Notes: generated by a model not told the origin, from the letters alone. A DNA stretch of 31,211 nt from Cuspidothrix sp046080565 (GCA_046080565.1 JBJTUF010000344.1:1-31211); one strand, 5' to 3'; counted from the first letter of the stretch, positions 1 to 8,350 are shown. Numbers and translations: made by a program.

Positions 1-112
1 ATTATAACTAACAAATTGAACAATAGTTTTATACATGGTTCGTGTCTATAAATTAAGTAAAGTACCCTCTACGGCTGATTATGTTGCAGGATTGACTGCT
101 ATTCAACTTCGT

Positions 113-498
113 ATGAGTGACACACAACTTCGTTTACTTCAGCCTATCTTCCTAAAGTCATCAAGACTGAAGCAGACAATGAACAAGCATTAGCAATTGT
201 GGAAGATTTAATGCACCGTGAACGCACGCCTGAAGAGAATGAACTTTATCAGTTATTAATTACTTTAATTGAAAGATTTGAACAAGAATATTATCAAATT
301 CCTCAGCAAAATAATCCTCAATCTATGTTGTTATTTCTTTTGGAACAATCTGATAAAACTAAAGCCGATTTACAAGCTGTTTTAGGATCTGAAACTTTAG
401 TTGATGACATTTTAAATGGTAATCAGAAAATAAATCCAGAATTAACCCAAAAATTAGCAGATTTTTTTCATGTGGAAGCAAGTATATTTCATGAATAG
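113..498 (+). pseudogene. HigA-type antitoxin / XRE-like regulator, frameshifted
   Basis: This is a small DNA-binding antitoxin-like protein of the HigA type. The intact part begins at a GTG at 199 and reads through an acidic helical region (EDLMHRERTPEENELY, then a helix ending FEQEYY) into a C-terminal helix-turn-helix-like segment ending FFHVEASIFHE. The usual N-terminus is not in that frame. It is found just upstream in another frame: ATG at 113 gives MSDTQLRLLQ, and if one G is restored at about 142 the reading continues as AYLPKVIKTEADNEQALAIVEDL, which is how this family normally starts. The simplest reading is a one-base deletion (GG to G), so the gene is either a pseudogene or a sequencing error. 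The same frame is also open back to an ATG at 35. No HigB-like toxin is visible before it, although the window edge limits this. Confidence 0.6.
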
Positions 499-507
499 GA
501 TTATTCT

Positions 508-535
508 GTAGAGACGTTCCCTAAAACATCTCTAC
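508..535. terminator. hairpin after the antitoxin gene
   Basis: Ten-base arms GTAGAGACGT (508-517) and ACATCTCTAC (526-535) pair with one G-T wobble around an 8-base loop. The hairpin lies 10 bases after the antitoxin stop. There is no clear T-run, so it may be a dispersed hairpin repeat rather than a true rho-independent terminator. Confidence 0.4.
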
Positions 536-568
536 ATTAATTAACAGTTTTCTCCAGAAAATTCCTAA

Positions 569-721
569 CTACCCAACCGCTATTGGAACTTTATAATAAA
601 CCGGCTCATTCCCTGCTTTCCATTTGATATTGCAACCAATACTCGGCTTTTGCTCCCAAGTAATTACCTAATCTACTAAAACATAATTAATCGCTTTCCG
701 TAAATCTTGTCCACCTATACC
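569..721 (-). pseudogene. C-terminal remnant of a thioredoxin-family protein
   Basis: No open gene is present, but the minus strand reads G-I-GGQDLRKAINYVLVD, then a stop, then VITWEQKPSIGCNIKWKAGN, EPVYYKVPIAVG and a stop. The block PSIGC(N/S)IKWK(P/A)GNEP is the characteristic C-terminus of a cyanobacterial thioredoxin/peroxiredoxin-like family, and the preceding part resembles the helix before it. Everything upstream is missing: a stop in frame lies at 722-724 and the mraY terminator begins immediately after. The internal TAG and the lost N-terminal catalytic half mean it cannot be functional. The family match is from recognition of the motif, not from a search. Confidence 0.6.
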
Positions 722-725
722 TTAC

Positions 726-755
726 AAAAAAACAACCCCCAAATTTGGAGGTTGT
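726..755 (-). terminator. rho-independent terminator of mraY
   Basis: Read on the minus strand, ACAACC-T-CCAAA / TTTGG-G-GGTTGT forms an 11-bp stem with one mismatch (732-755), followed directly by a run of seven T (726-732). It lies about 40 bases past the mraY stop codon and is a textbook terminator for that gene. Confidence 0.85.
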
Positions 756-794
756 AAATTGGTATTTATTGAAAAATCTGATGATTAAATCTGA

Positions 795-1895
795 TTATTT
801 TATGCCCATGACACAAATCGAAGCGAGAAAACCAGCAATGATATAAAAGACTGCCACAACTTGTAATTCTGACCAACCAGTTAATTCTAAATGATGATGT
901 AAAGGTGCCATTTTAAATAAACGTTTACCTTTGCCGTCTGGTCCCTTTGTCGCCTTATAATAGCTGACTTGAGCCATGACAGAGAGGGTTTCCACAAAGA
1001 AGATACCGCTCAGGATAAACAGTGCTACCAAGCTATTTGTTACCAGTGCCACAGCAGCTAAAGCACCACCCAAGGCTAAAGAACCGGTATCACCCATAAA
1101 CACACTCGCGGGGTTACGGTTATAGGCTAAGAAACCTAAGCAGCTACCACTGACCGCAGCACAGAATACCATCAAGTCGGGTGAGGTGGGAGCAACTACA
1201 ACACCTAACGCAAAAATAGCGATCGCTACTGTTCCGGCCGCTAAACCATCAATACCATCTGTTAAATTAGTAGCATTGCTCTCTGCTACCAAAACAAAAC
1301 CCGCCACAGGCCAGAACAACAGTCCCAAAGGTAAGGATAAACCCACCCAAGGTAAATGGATATTAGTTATACTAAAATCACCTTTAAACATCAACCACAA
1401 ACAAAACATCGCCCCAAATATCACTTGCAGGGCTAATTTAGTCTTGGGAGAGATACCTTTATTAGACCTACGGCGTAAAATTTGCCAGTCGTCTATCCAA
1501 CCGATTAAACCATAGCTGAGTGTTAAAGCCGAAACCGCCAATACATCTTGAGAAAAATCCGATAATATACAAGCCATTACCACCGCTACAGGGATGAAAA
1601 ATATACCCCCCATAGTTGGTGTACCAGCTTTTTTCAAATGCGCTTGGGGTCCGTCTTCCCGAATAATTTGACCTGTTTTCAGTGCTTGCAACACAGGTAT
1701 TACCCACTGTCCCAGTATGGTGACACCAGCAGCACAAAGTAAAAGAGGTAAAGTGAGGGAAGTAGGATACCAGGGGGTTCTATTCCCCATCCAATCTAAA
1801 ATTAATGCTGTTATACTGAGTAAGAAGGCTAGTAAAGAGGCCAACCCAATTCCCGAAAAATTCAAACTTTGGTTAGGAGATAATTTAGCGTCCAC
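795..1895 (-). CDS. mraY: phospho-N-acetylmuramoyl-pentapeptide-transferase
   Basis: MraY is the integral membrane enzyme that transfers phospho-MurNAc-pentapeptide from UDP to undecaprenyl phosphate, making lipid I for peptidoglycan. The 366-residue protein has about ten hydrophobic segments and the family's signature stretches: the early KAGTPTMGG, the DDW after helix 3-4, the catalytic loop NATNLTDGIDGLAAG, MGDTGSLALGG, and the late loop PLHHHLELTGW. Length is normal for cyanobacterial MraY, which carry a longer N-terminus than the E. coli enzyme. The start is GTG at 1895, supported by AGGA about 9 bases before it. The gene stands alone rather than in a mur/dcw operon, as is usual in cyanobacteria, and ends in a strong terminator. 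Confidence 0.97.
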   Translation of the reverse strand: MDAKLSPNQSLNFSGIGLASLLAFLLSITALILDWMGNRTPWYPTSLTLPLLLCAAGVTILGQWVIPVLQALKTGQIIREDGPQAHLKKAGTPTMGGIFFIPVAVVMACILSDFSQDVLAVSALTLSYGLIGWIDDWQILRRRSNKGISPKTKLALQVIFGAMFCLWLMFKGDFSITNIHLPWVGLSLPLGLLFWPVAGFVLVAESNATNLTDGIDGLAAGTVAIAIFALGVVVAPTSPDLMVFCAAVSGSCLGFLAYNRNPASVFMGDTGSLALGGALAAVALVTNSLVALFILSGIFFVETLSVMAQVSYYKATKGPDGKGKRLFKMAPLHHHLELTGWSELQVVAVFYIIAGFLASICVMGIK

Positions 1896-1980
1896 AGAAA
1901 ATTTCCTTCACTCCACACTTAAAAACCTAAATAAAACAATAGAAACTACTTTTGGTCTCTAGTTCCCAAAATATTCTAAA

Positions 1981-2220
1981 CTAATCTTCTTCAATCACAA
2001 CATCATCGTCGTCATCATAATCAATATCACCAATCCCGTCGTCTCCGCCCAGAAAATCGGATATGACTTCCACATCATCTCTAGAGTCTGCGTCATGCAC
2101 ATCACGGGCTATGAGTCGGCCAGTTGCCCGCAACCAGTCCAACATGGAGGACTCTTGTTTTAAAGGGATGACTGCGGCTCGTTGGTTACGGGGGGCTTCA
2201 CGAAGAGGAGAATCTAACAT
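1981..2220 (-). CDS. DUF3134-type cyanobacterial small acidic protein
   Basis: This is a 79-residue protein of unknown function that I recognise as the conserved cyanobacterial DUF3134 type. The N-terminal half (MLDSPLREAPRNQRAAVIPL, then SSMLDWLRATGRLIAR) is basic and conserved; the C-terminal third is very acidic, with a DDDDD run near residues 69-73. It has no membrane segment or signal peptide, so it is probably cytosolic. It lies 85 bases upstream of mraY on the same strand and could share a transcript with it. No biochemical role can be inferred from the sequence. Confidence 0.75.
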   Translation of the reverse strand: MLDSPLREAPRNQRAAVIPLKQESSMLDWLRATGRLIARDVHDADSRDDVEVISDFLGGDDGIGDIDYDDDDDVVIEED

Positions 2221-2458
2221 ATTAACTGTGACACCAAGGGTTTATATAACTAGACATTAAGAGTTTATCATTTCATAGCAGTTAATTAATTCCTTCATAC
2301 AACTCTCTAATTGTTCTATCCGAATTAAACAAAATTTTGGTTTAATCAGGAAATTGTAGCCAAAACGGCATTATTTAATGAGTTGGATGATTATAGGCAA
2401 AAAACACTAATATTTGATTAATCCTGTTTCATCATGGCAACTCTAAAGGTAAAGGGCA

Positions 2459-3043
2459 ATGATAGGCAAATCTACTCTAATTGAGGCCGTTGCAGTAACA
2501 AATCGGGGGTTATTAACCAATTCCTCACAACAACAAGCTATTTTAGCAGCGATCGCTAATCTAGAAGACTTTAATCCTCACCCTTGTCCATTAGCTGCTA
2601 GTAATTTACTAGAAGGCAACTGGCGACTACTATACACCACAAGCAAAGCTTTACTAAACATAGATAGTTTACCCTTTTGTAAACTTGGTCAAATTTACCA
2701 ATGTATTCGGGTAAAAAGCAACAGTGTTTACAATATAGCTGAGATTTATGGTATTCCTTCCTTAGAAGGATTAGTCAGCGTTGCTGCTAAATTTGAACCA
2801 GTGTCCCAACGGCGTGTGCAAGTGAAATTCCAACGCTCGATTATTGGTTTACAAAGCCTCCTAGGCTACACATCACCCGAAAATTTTATCCAACAAATTG
2901 AATCAGGGCAAAAATTTACAGCTTTTGATTTTCCCATTCAAAGTGAACAACAACAAGGTTGGTTAGATATTACTTATATAGATGATGATCTCCGTATTGG
3001 CAGGGGTAATGAAGGTAGTGTTTTTGTATTAAGTAAAGCATAA
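2459..3043 (+). CDS. PAP/fibrillin (plastid lipid-associated) family protein
   Basis: This 194-residue protein belongs to the plastid-lipid-associated / fibrillin family, lipocalin-like proteins tied to thylakoid membranes and plastoglobule-like lipid bodies in chloroplasts and cyanobacteria. Diagnostic features are the N-terminal helix (KSTLIEAVAVTNRGL), then ANLEDFNPHPCPL and LEGNWRLLYTTSKALLNID, where the W-R-L-L-Y-T strand is the family signature. The C-terminal strand contains GWLDITYIDDDLRIGRGNEGSVFVL, also typical: the end D-x-x-L-R-I-x-R-G-x-x-G-x-x-F-V-L. It has no signal peptide. The start ATG at 2459 is preceded by AAAGGG. It stands just before psaE, but with 212 bases between them it may have its own promoter. 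Confidence 0.88.
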   Translation: MIGKSTLIEAVAVTNRGLLTNSSQQQAILAAIANLEDFNPHPCPLAASNLLEGNWRLLYTTSKALLNIDSLPFCKLGQIYQCIRVKSNSVYNIAEIYGIPSLEGLVSVAAKFEPVSQRRVQVKFQRSIIGLQSLLGYTSPENFIQQIESGQKFTAFDFPIQSEQQQGWLDITYIDDDLRIGRGNEGSVFVLSKA

Positions 3044-3255
3044 AACCTTTCACAAAAAGTCTTTCGCCATGAACTTACTCTATTACAGGTTGTTTGTCAA
3101 GAGGCATCAAAAAAATTCACAATTGATCAACACAGAAAACCCAGCAATTTGACAAATAACTTAACAAAACCACAAGCAAACACCTTCAGGTTGTAGAGTA
3201 AAAACAATCAGCCCTCATTTAATGGCAATTCATACTTCAAAAGGGAAGATACAAC

Positions 3256-3468
3256 ATGGTTCAACGTGGTTCTGTAGTACGTGTTCTCCGTCCTGAATCC
3301 TACTGGAATCAGGAGCTTGGTACAGTAGTTTCTGTTGATAAAACTGGCATCAAATACCCTGTAATTGTCCGCTTTAACAAGGTTAATTACAATGATATCA
3401 ACACCAACAACTTCGCTTTAGATGAATTAATCGAAGTGAAAGCACCTGCCGCTAAAGCAGGAAAATAA
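3256..3468 (+). CDS. psaE: photosystem I reaction centre subunit IV
   Basis: PsaE is a small SH3-fold extrinsic subunit on the cytoplasmic face of photosystem I, helping to dock ferredoxin and support cyclic electron flow. The 70-residue protein begins MVQRGSVVRVLRPESYWNQE, followed by GTVVSVD, YPVIVRFNKVNY and NNFALDELIEV, matching the family throughout; the tail is rich in A and K. The ATG at 3256 has GGGAAG 8 bases before it. A roughly 210-base leader without a gene precedes it, which fits a light-regulated monocistronic gene, but no specific operator is visible. A structured element follows the stop. Confidence 0.97.
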   Translation: MVQRGSVVRVLRPESYWNQELGTVVSVDKTGIKYPVIVRFNKVNYNDINTNNFALDELIEVKAPAAKAGK

Positions 3469-3481
3469 ACAGCCCAGTGTC

Positions 3482-3566
3482 TAGGGGTCGGTTTCATGGG
3501 ATGATAGCAGGAGATATCAAGGTACAAATCCGGGATATTGATTCAGCTTGACCATACCTGCCCCTA
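3482..3566 (+). other. candidate structured RNA between psaE and mutM
   Basis: An 85-base segment is closed by a long-range stem: TAGGGG (3482-3487) with CCCCTA (3561-3566), GGT (3490-3492) with ACC (3556-3558), and ATGG (3496-3499) with CCAT (3552-3555), giving 13 pairs interrupted by a 2x2 internal loop and a 3-base bulge. Inside are two small hairpins, TGATA/TATCA (3502-3519) and AATC/GATT (3527-3543). It lies 14 bases after psaE and 18 bases before the mutM start. It could be the 3' end of the psaE message, a leader of mutM, or a small RNA. It is not a tRNA, since no TPsiC loop or anticodon arm can be placed. Strand is assigned from its flanking genes. Confidence 0.4.
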
Positions 3567-3584
3567 TAAAAATTATTTGTTTGA

Positions 3585-4418
3585 ATGCCTGAACTGCCTG
3601 AAGTTGAAACAGTCCGACGGGGTTTAAATCAATTAACCCTCGGTCAAGAAATAACGGGAGGGGATGTACTGCTACAACGCACCATCGCCTACCCGTTTTC
3701 TGTTGATGAGTTTATTCATAGAATTAAAGGTCATTCCATCACCACCTGGCATCGTCGTGGTAAATATCTCCTAGCGGAACTCTCCCCTACTTCTTCCTTG
3801 GGGGTGCATTTACGCATGACAGGGCAATTACTATGGTTAAACCAAAATGAACCTTTGCACAAACACACCAGAGTCAGATTATTTTTTGGAGAAAATCAGG
3901 AATTACGCTTTGTTGACCAGCGCACCTTCGGACAAATGTGGTATGTTCCTCCTAGTGTAGCGGTAGAAAGTATTATTACGGGTTTGGCGAAACTGGCAGT
4001 TGACCCCTTTTCTCCAGAATTTGCTGTGGAGTATTTGGCCGATAAATTAAAAAAATCCCGTCGTCCCATTAAAACTGGGTTGTTAGATCAGTCAGTGGTG
4101 GCAGGATTAGGTAATATTTATGCTGATGAGGCTTTGTTTAAAAGTGGCATTTTACCCACAACTTTGGGTACAGAATTAAAACCTCCCCAAATTGAACTTT
4201 TACGCACAGCAATTATTGAAGTTTTATCAGCCAGTATTGCCGCAGGTGGAACAACTTTTAGTAATTTTCTCAATGTCAAAGGTGTGAATGGCAATTATGG
4301 TGGTGAAGCGTGGGTTTATAACCGTACGGGAGAACCCTGTAAAGTTTGTGGTAATGTCATCCAGCGAATTAAATTAGGTGGCCGTTCTAGCCATTTTTGT
4401 TCTCAATGTCAGCATTAG
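3585..4418 (+). CDS. mutM: formamidopyrimidine-DNA glycosylase
   Basis: MutM (Fpg) removes 8-oxoguanine and other oxidised purines and nicks the abasic site by beta/delta elimination. The 277-residue protein begins MPELPEVETV: the exposed Pro2 is the Schiff-base nucleophile, and Glu3 and Glu6 are in the active site. Lys60 in HRRGKYLL is the conserved DNA-contact lysine. The helix-two-turn-helix segment is seen around LDQSVVAGLGNIYADEALF, and the C-terminal zinc finger has four cysteines at 252, 255, 272 and 275. All catalytic elements are present and the length is standard. A DNA repair gene next to psaE fits the oxidative load of photosynthesis, but co-transcription across the 116-base gap is unproven. 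Confidence 0.97.
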   Translation: MPELPEVETVRRGLNQLTLGQEITGGDVLLQRTIAYPFSVDEFIHRIKGHSITTWHRRGKYLLAELSPTSSLGVHLRMTGQLLWLNQNEPLHKHTRVRLFFGENQELRFVDQRTFGQMWYVPPSVAVESIITGLAKLAVDPFSPEFAVEYLADKLKKSRRPIKTGLLDQSVVAGLGNIYADEALFKSGILPTTLGTELKPPQIELLRTAIIEVLSASIAAGGTTFSNFLNVKGVNGNYGGEAWVYNRTGEPCKVCGNVIQRIKLGGRSSHFCSQCQH

Positions 4419-4511
4419 CTTTTTAGTAAATCTTCAATACTCATATCCCCGACCTTTGGATGATCAATTTATAGCAATTACCATTCAAGTGAGGTACAAG
4501 CAGTAATAATG

Positions 4512-4541
4512 AAACGCAGATGGACGCAGATAAACGCAGAT
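4512..4541. repeat. 10-bp tandem repeat (ACGCAGAT unit)
   Basis: ACGCAGAT occurs three times at 4514, 4524 and 4534 with a strict 10-base period. Such short tandem repeats are common between genes in filamentous cyanobacteria. It lies in the 289-base gap between the convergent mutM and lipase-GTPase genes, which contains no gene. Confidence 0.75.
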
Positions 4542-4582
4542 AATTATATTACTTTTTAGGTTTTGCATTATGCGCTTTATAC

Positions 4583-4620
4583 ATTGGCAGGTAGGAAATA
4601 AAAAATTCCTGCCTACCAAT
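4583..4620. repeat. 15-bp-arm hairpin between convergent genes
   Basis: Arms ATTGGCAGGTAGGAA (4583-4597) and TTCCTGCCTACCAAT (4606-4620) pair over 15 positions with one mismatch and one G-T wobble around an 8-base A-rich loop. It sits between two genes that point at each other, so it may serve as a bidirectional terminator. It may also be a copy of a dispersed palindromic element. Confidence 0.6.
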
Positions 4621-4707
4621 ATAGCAATCCTATTTGATTTGTGGTTTTTAAGTATATCCCTCAGTAAAGCCGTAAGCATCTTACTAAGATGGAGAGAGAA
4701 ACACATC

Positions 4708-6723
4708 TTATTGATTTTCATTCACCTCCGTTCTGAGCATTCCTTCTACCAATTCTGAAATTTGCGGATTTTGTTCTGTAATAATATTCTTAAGTTTTAA
4801 CATCTCATTCTCTAGATTTTTAATCACATCTTGAGGACTCCTACTGTCAAACAAACCAACAAGTCTCGCAAGAATAGTTGCAAAAAAATTCCCAAAACTT
4901 AACAGAAGTTTTTTTACTTGAGAAATAAAATCTGGAGGAATATTTAGGTTTGTAGGTAACTTAGGAAAATCTTCTGATTGTGGATACTGTAGTTTATTGG
5001 CTATTACCGCAAAATTTCTTACAGTTTCAGTTATCTCTTTTTTAAGTATTTTTATCCTTAAGTTATCTAATTCTCCTTGAAAAATTTTAAGATTGTCATT
5101 AATTTGATCTATCAACTTCTCTTTTGTAATTTTATGCAACCTACCTGTTTTATCAGTATGTGAAGATATGATTTCTGTTTGTTTTTCCATCCATTTATCG
5201 ACTTCTTGATGCAATAGATATGCACATCTATCCGGTAAACGAACAGTAATAGCGTACCAAAAACCCTTCAACATTTCTGATTGTAACGGACTACGACCAA
5301 AAGTCCTACTCACACTGCCGTCACGCAGTTCCCTTGTGACACTACATACTGGAACCACCGGAGCAATATCTTGCGTAAATTTTCTTCTTATGGGTTGTAT
5401 TAGTTGATCTATCTCTTTATCTGTAGCTTGATCAGAATTTGTCACAACAATGATTAACCTATATTTATTTAAAATAAGTTTCTCGATAATTCCCTCTTCG
5501 TATGGTTCAACCCGGTGACCGCCTGCATTAATACAGTAGAATACTGCATGAAACCATTCAATCGCTTGACGTTCTATACCATGTTCTTTTAGTTCACTAT
5601 TAAGATTTTCCTCCCAACTTTTTGCCATTCCATTACCAACTTCAAGTCCGACAGAATCGTATATTTGTACATTAATATCTTCCCACTTAATCTGATATTT
5701 ATCAAATCCACCTTGTGTTACTGGACTACCAATACCAGCTTTTGCTATATCCTCACCATATAAGTAGTTAATCAAAGAACTCTTGCCTGCACCAGTTTTA
5801 CCAATAGTGAGAATGTTCAATGAACTTTGCATATTGACTCCACTTTCTTCTGAATAATTAACGATTGCTTTAATTAAATTTTCTAAAGCTTGAAAATATA
5901 AAGAGATATTATGATCATTAAATATCTCATTCGGATTTTTAACAAATTCATTGAGTCGCTCTTCTCGCAGAAGTGTCGAATCTTCAACAAGGTTTCCTTC
6001 CCAATTAATGAATTGGAGCGTACCTACGTGTTGATAATTAACAGCAGGTAGTTGTGATTTAATAAATGGAAGAAGTAAATTATTAATCCTATCTCGATGT
6101 TGATCATATGGTGGAACATGAGGTACGATATCATTCCGATTTTCAAATCTGAAATGTGTTATTTTGTATTGAGACCTAAAATCTTTATCTCCTACACGTG
6201 GAGATCCAAAGGTATAAACGCTGTTGACAGGAAAAGTATTAATCAGTCTATAAGCTGCTAAAGTAGCTAATGCACCACCTAAACTATGTCCTGTTAAACA
6301 TATTTGCTTGGCATTGGAATTTTTTATAACATTTTCAATATCAGGTAAAAACTCTTCTAGCAACCATGCAAATCCTGGGTGAACCATACCCGCATAAGCT
6401 TTAGTATTATATTTACTTGCGTAAAGAGGATTGTCTGCTACTGCTAAAAAATTGCAAATCATAGTTGTTACCATGTGTTGCCAATTTTTTAATGGTTGTT
6501 CTTTATCGGCTATAACTGTTCCTCGAAATGCAATAATTAATTCCTCATCTAAAATACCTGACAATGCCAACAAAGGAACTGTTGGGTCACTATGTTTTAT
6601 TATTTGTTTATCTCGAAGCGGAAATATGGATTTTTTAGAGATTATCTTAGTTTCATTTTCGTAAGTTTCACAACACAAAAGACTAAGAATTTTCGCTTTT
6701 TGTAGATTTACATTTGAACCCAT
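4708..6723 (-). CDS. class-3 lipase fused to a GTPase domain
   Basis: This is a 671-residue two-domain protein. Residues 1 to about 260 are a class-3 (fungal/triacylglycerol-type) lipase: nucleophile elbow GHSLGG with Ser147, acid Asp198 in FRFENRNDIVPHVPP, and His232 in YQHVGTLQF, so the triad appears complete. Residues about 300-490 are a P-loop GTPase: G1 GKTGAGKSS (308-316), a switch region GSPVTQGGF that supplies the G2 threonine, G3 DSVG (356-359) and G4 TNSD (428-431). The remainder is helical, with a hydrophobic stretch at about 604-624 that could insert in or lie on a membrane. It has no signal peptide and stands alone, with repeats and hairpins behind it. I infer a GTP-gated membrane lipase; the physiological role is unknown. 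Confidence 0.85.
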   Translation of the reverse strand: MGSNVNLQKAKILSLLCCETYENETKIISKKSIFPLRDKQIIKHSDPTVPLLALSGILDEELIIAFRGTVIADKEQPLKNWQHMVTTMICNFLAVADNPLYASKYNTKAYAGMVHPGFAWLLEEFLPDIENVIKNSNAKQICLTGHSLGGALATLAAYRLINTFPVNSVYTFGSPRVGDKDFRSQYKITHFRFENRNDIVPHVPPYDQHRDRINNLLLPFIKSQLPAVNYQHVGTLQFINWEGNLVEDSTLLREERLNEFVKNPNEIFNDHNISLYFQALENLIKAIVNYSEESGVNMQSSLNILTIGKTGAGKSSLINYLYGEDIAKAGIGSPVTQGGFDKYQIKWEDINVQIYDSVGLEVGNGMAKSWEENLNSELKEHGIERQAIEWFHAVFYCINAGGHRVEPYEEGIIEKLILNKYRLIIVVTNSDQATDKEIDQLIQPIRRKFTQDIAPVVPVCSVTRELRDGSVSRTFGRSPLQSEMLKGFWYAITVRLPDRCAYLLHQEVDKWMEKQTEIISSHTDKTGRLHKITKEKLIDQINDNLKIFQGELDNLRIKILKKEITETVRNFAVIANKLQYPQSEDFPKLPTNLNIPPDFISQVKKLLLSFGNFFATILARLVGLFDSRSPQDVIKNLENEMLKLKNIITEQNPQISELVEGMLRTEVNENQ

Positions 6724-6835
6724 AATTATTTAATCTTTGATTGCATAAATGTTCTGGAGTAAAAAGATCAACGAATATAATTCTCGGTCAATATTTTGTA
6801 AGAATCTGTATCTGTTACCACTAAAAAGAAAATGA

Positions 6836-8350
6836 TCAATTTTGAGCTTGAATTTGCCTAACTACTGTTAAAGCTGAATAACTCACCCCTGCTGTACCTT
6901 CCCCTGGATGAGTTGAGTCACCAACTAACCACAAATTATTAATAGGTGTACGGTTAGCAAAACCAAAGGGGCCAAAAGTTGGAATTCTTTGACCAATACC
7001 GCCGACAATTCCTTTTTCTCTGGCTGTATAATTGGCGAAGGTGCGAGGTGTGGCAGCTTCTATATAAATAATAGTTTCTGGTTTTAAATAGAAATATTGG
7101 GAAAGTTTAGCAATTGCATCTTGGGTAAATTTTTGTTTTAAACTTTCATAATCTTGAGTTTCCCACCAAGGAGTAAAATCAACAAAGGATGAGGCAATAA
7201 TTGTGGCTTTTCCTATTGGTGCGCGCCCATCTCCTTCATGACTGACGGATACAAATAGGGAATTATTTTCACCAATTGGGCCGTTAATATCATATAAAAA
7301 TTGTAAATGTGGTGGACAATCTAAAGGAATTGCACTTTTATCTACACCGATATAAACAACAAATGCACCAGATGGAGGATTGAGTTTTTCTACTCTATGT
7401 TTATATCCAGATGGGGCTTTTTCTCCTAATAATTTTACTAAGTCTTGTACAGTGACATTACCAATTATATGATCTGCTTTCTCGGTGAAAATTTTTCCTG
7501 TTTTTTGATTTCTAATGACTACACCGTTGGCTTTGCCATTTTCAAGGTTGATTTTTTCAACGGTGTGACGCATTAATAATTTACCACTATCTCGTTCTAA
7601 GGATTCTACTAAGCGATCGCTCAAAACTTGCATACTCCCTTGTAAATGATATAATCCTTGGGGAGATTGGGATACACTCAACGCTGTTGCTGCATAAAGC
7701 AAAGCGGTTTCTTCGGCACTAACTTGAGAATATAATTTCAGTTGTAAATCTAAAAATGTCCGCAGTCTTTTGTCTTTTCCTAAACCATATAATCTTAAAG
7801 CATCTCCCACTGTCATAAAAGTAAAAGGTGCAGTAATAAATGTACTCGGACGCACTGCTTTAATTAATTCTCCTAAATCCCATAAATTACGGGGTGGTAA
7901 AATGGGATCACGTCCTTGAAATTCCCAACTTGCATTAAATAAAGTTGTTAATAATTGCCAAAAAGGTTCACTACCCGGAAACTGTTTTTGACGTTCTGCT
8001 TGCCATTTTTGAGGATCACGCCAAACATTAATGGGTGTGGACTCTCCCGGCAGATATACCGCACAGGCTGGATCACAATATATAGCTGCGGGTAATTCTA
8101 TATTTAATTCGGAGAAAATGCGGTGATGAATTCCCCCAGGTTCTAAACCTGCAACTTGAGTTGCACCAACATCAAAGGTAAATCCTTGACGTTTAAAGGT
8201 GGAAGCGCAACCACCAGGAACTATAGCTTGGTCAAGAATAAGAACATCATAGCCTCTATGTGCTAATAATGCTCCGGCTGTGAGTCCTCCTATACCCGCA
8301 CCGATGACTATGACGCGGGATTGATTTTTGTTCAGGGATAGGCTAGGCAT
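6836..8350 (-). CDS. crtD: carotenoid desaturase, CrtD-like (C-3',4' desaturase)
   Basis: This is an FAD-dependent enzyme of the phytoene desaturase/CrtISO family, 504 residues. The N-terminal dinucleotide-binding fold is clear: VIGAGIGGLTAG with Gly17, Gly19 and Gly22, then LILDQAIVPGGCAST. The C-terminal flavin motif appears near NNLWLVGDSTHPGEGTAG. The stretch FDVGATQVAGLEPGGIHHRI separates it from CrtH-type carotene isomerases, which have a different sequence there, and matches what I know of cyanobacterial CrtD, which introduces the 3',4' double bond on the way to myxol glycosides. The substrate assignment is by family only. It is a single gene, divergent from the YciI-like gene. Confidence 0.75.
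   Translation of the reverse strand: MPSLSLNKNQSRVIVIGAGIGGLTAGALLAHRGYDVLILDQAIVPGGCASTFKRQGFTFDVGATQVAGLEPGGIHHRIFSELNIELPAAIYCDPACAVYLPGESTPINVWRDPQKWQAERQKQFPGSEPFWQLLTTLFNASWEFQGRDPILPPRNLWDLGELIKAVRPSTFITAPFTFMTVGDALRLYGLGKDKRLRTFLDLQLKLYSQVSAEETALLYAATALSVSQSPQGLYHLQGSMQVLSDRLVESLERDSGKLLMRHTVEKINLENGKANGVVIRNQKTGKIFTEKADHIIGNVTVQDLVKLLGEKAPSGYKHRVEKLNPPSGAFVVYIGVDKSAIPLDCPPHLQFLYDINGPIGENNSLFVSVSHEGDGRAPIGKATIIASSFVDFTPWWETQDYESLKQKFTQDAIAKLSQYFYLKPETIIYIEAATPRTFANYTAREKGIVGGIGQRIPTFGPFGFANRTPINNLWLVGDSTHPGEGTAGVSYSALTVVRQIQAQN

Noticed and set aside
1186..1962. Plus- and minus-strand frames within and beside mraY
   Set aside because: They are out-of-frame shadows of mraY; the translations are low-complexity or lack any motif.
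3482..3566. A tRNA gene
   Set aside because: The outline is cloverleaf-like, but there is no GTTC-type T loop, no anticodon arm of 5 pairs with a 7-base loop, and the closing stem is broken by an internal loop.
4485..4758. Small frames in the gap after mutM
   Set aside because: They run through the tandem repeat and the hairpin and show no start signal or similarity; the region is better explained as repeats.
6836..8350. CrtH-type carotene isomerase
   Set aside because: The segment after the FAD motif (ATQVAGLEPGGIHH) fits CrtD rather than CrtH.
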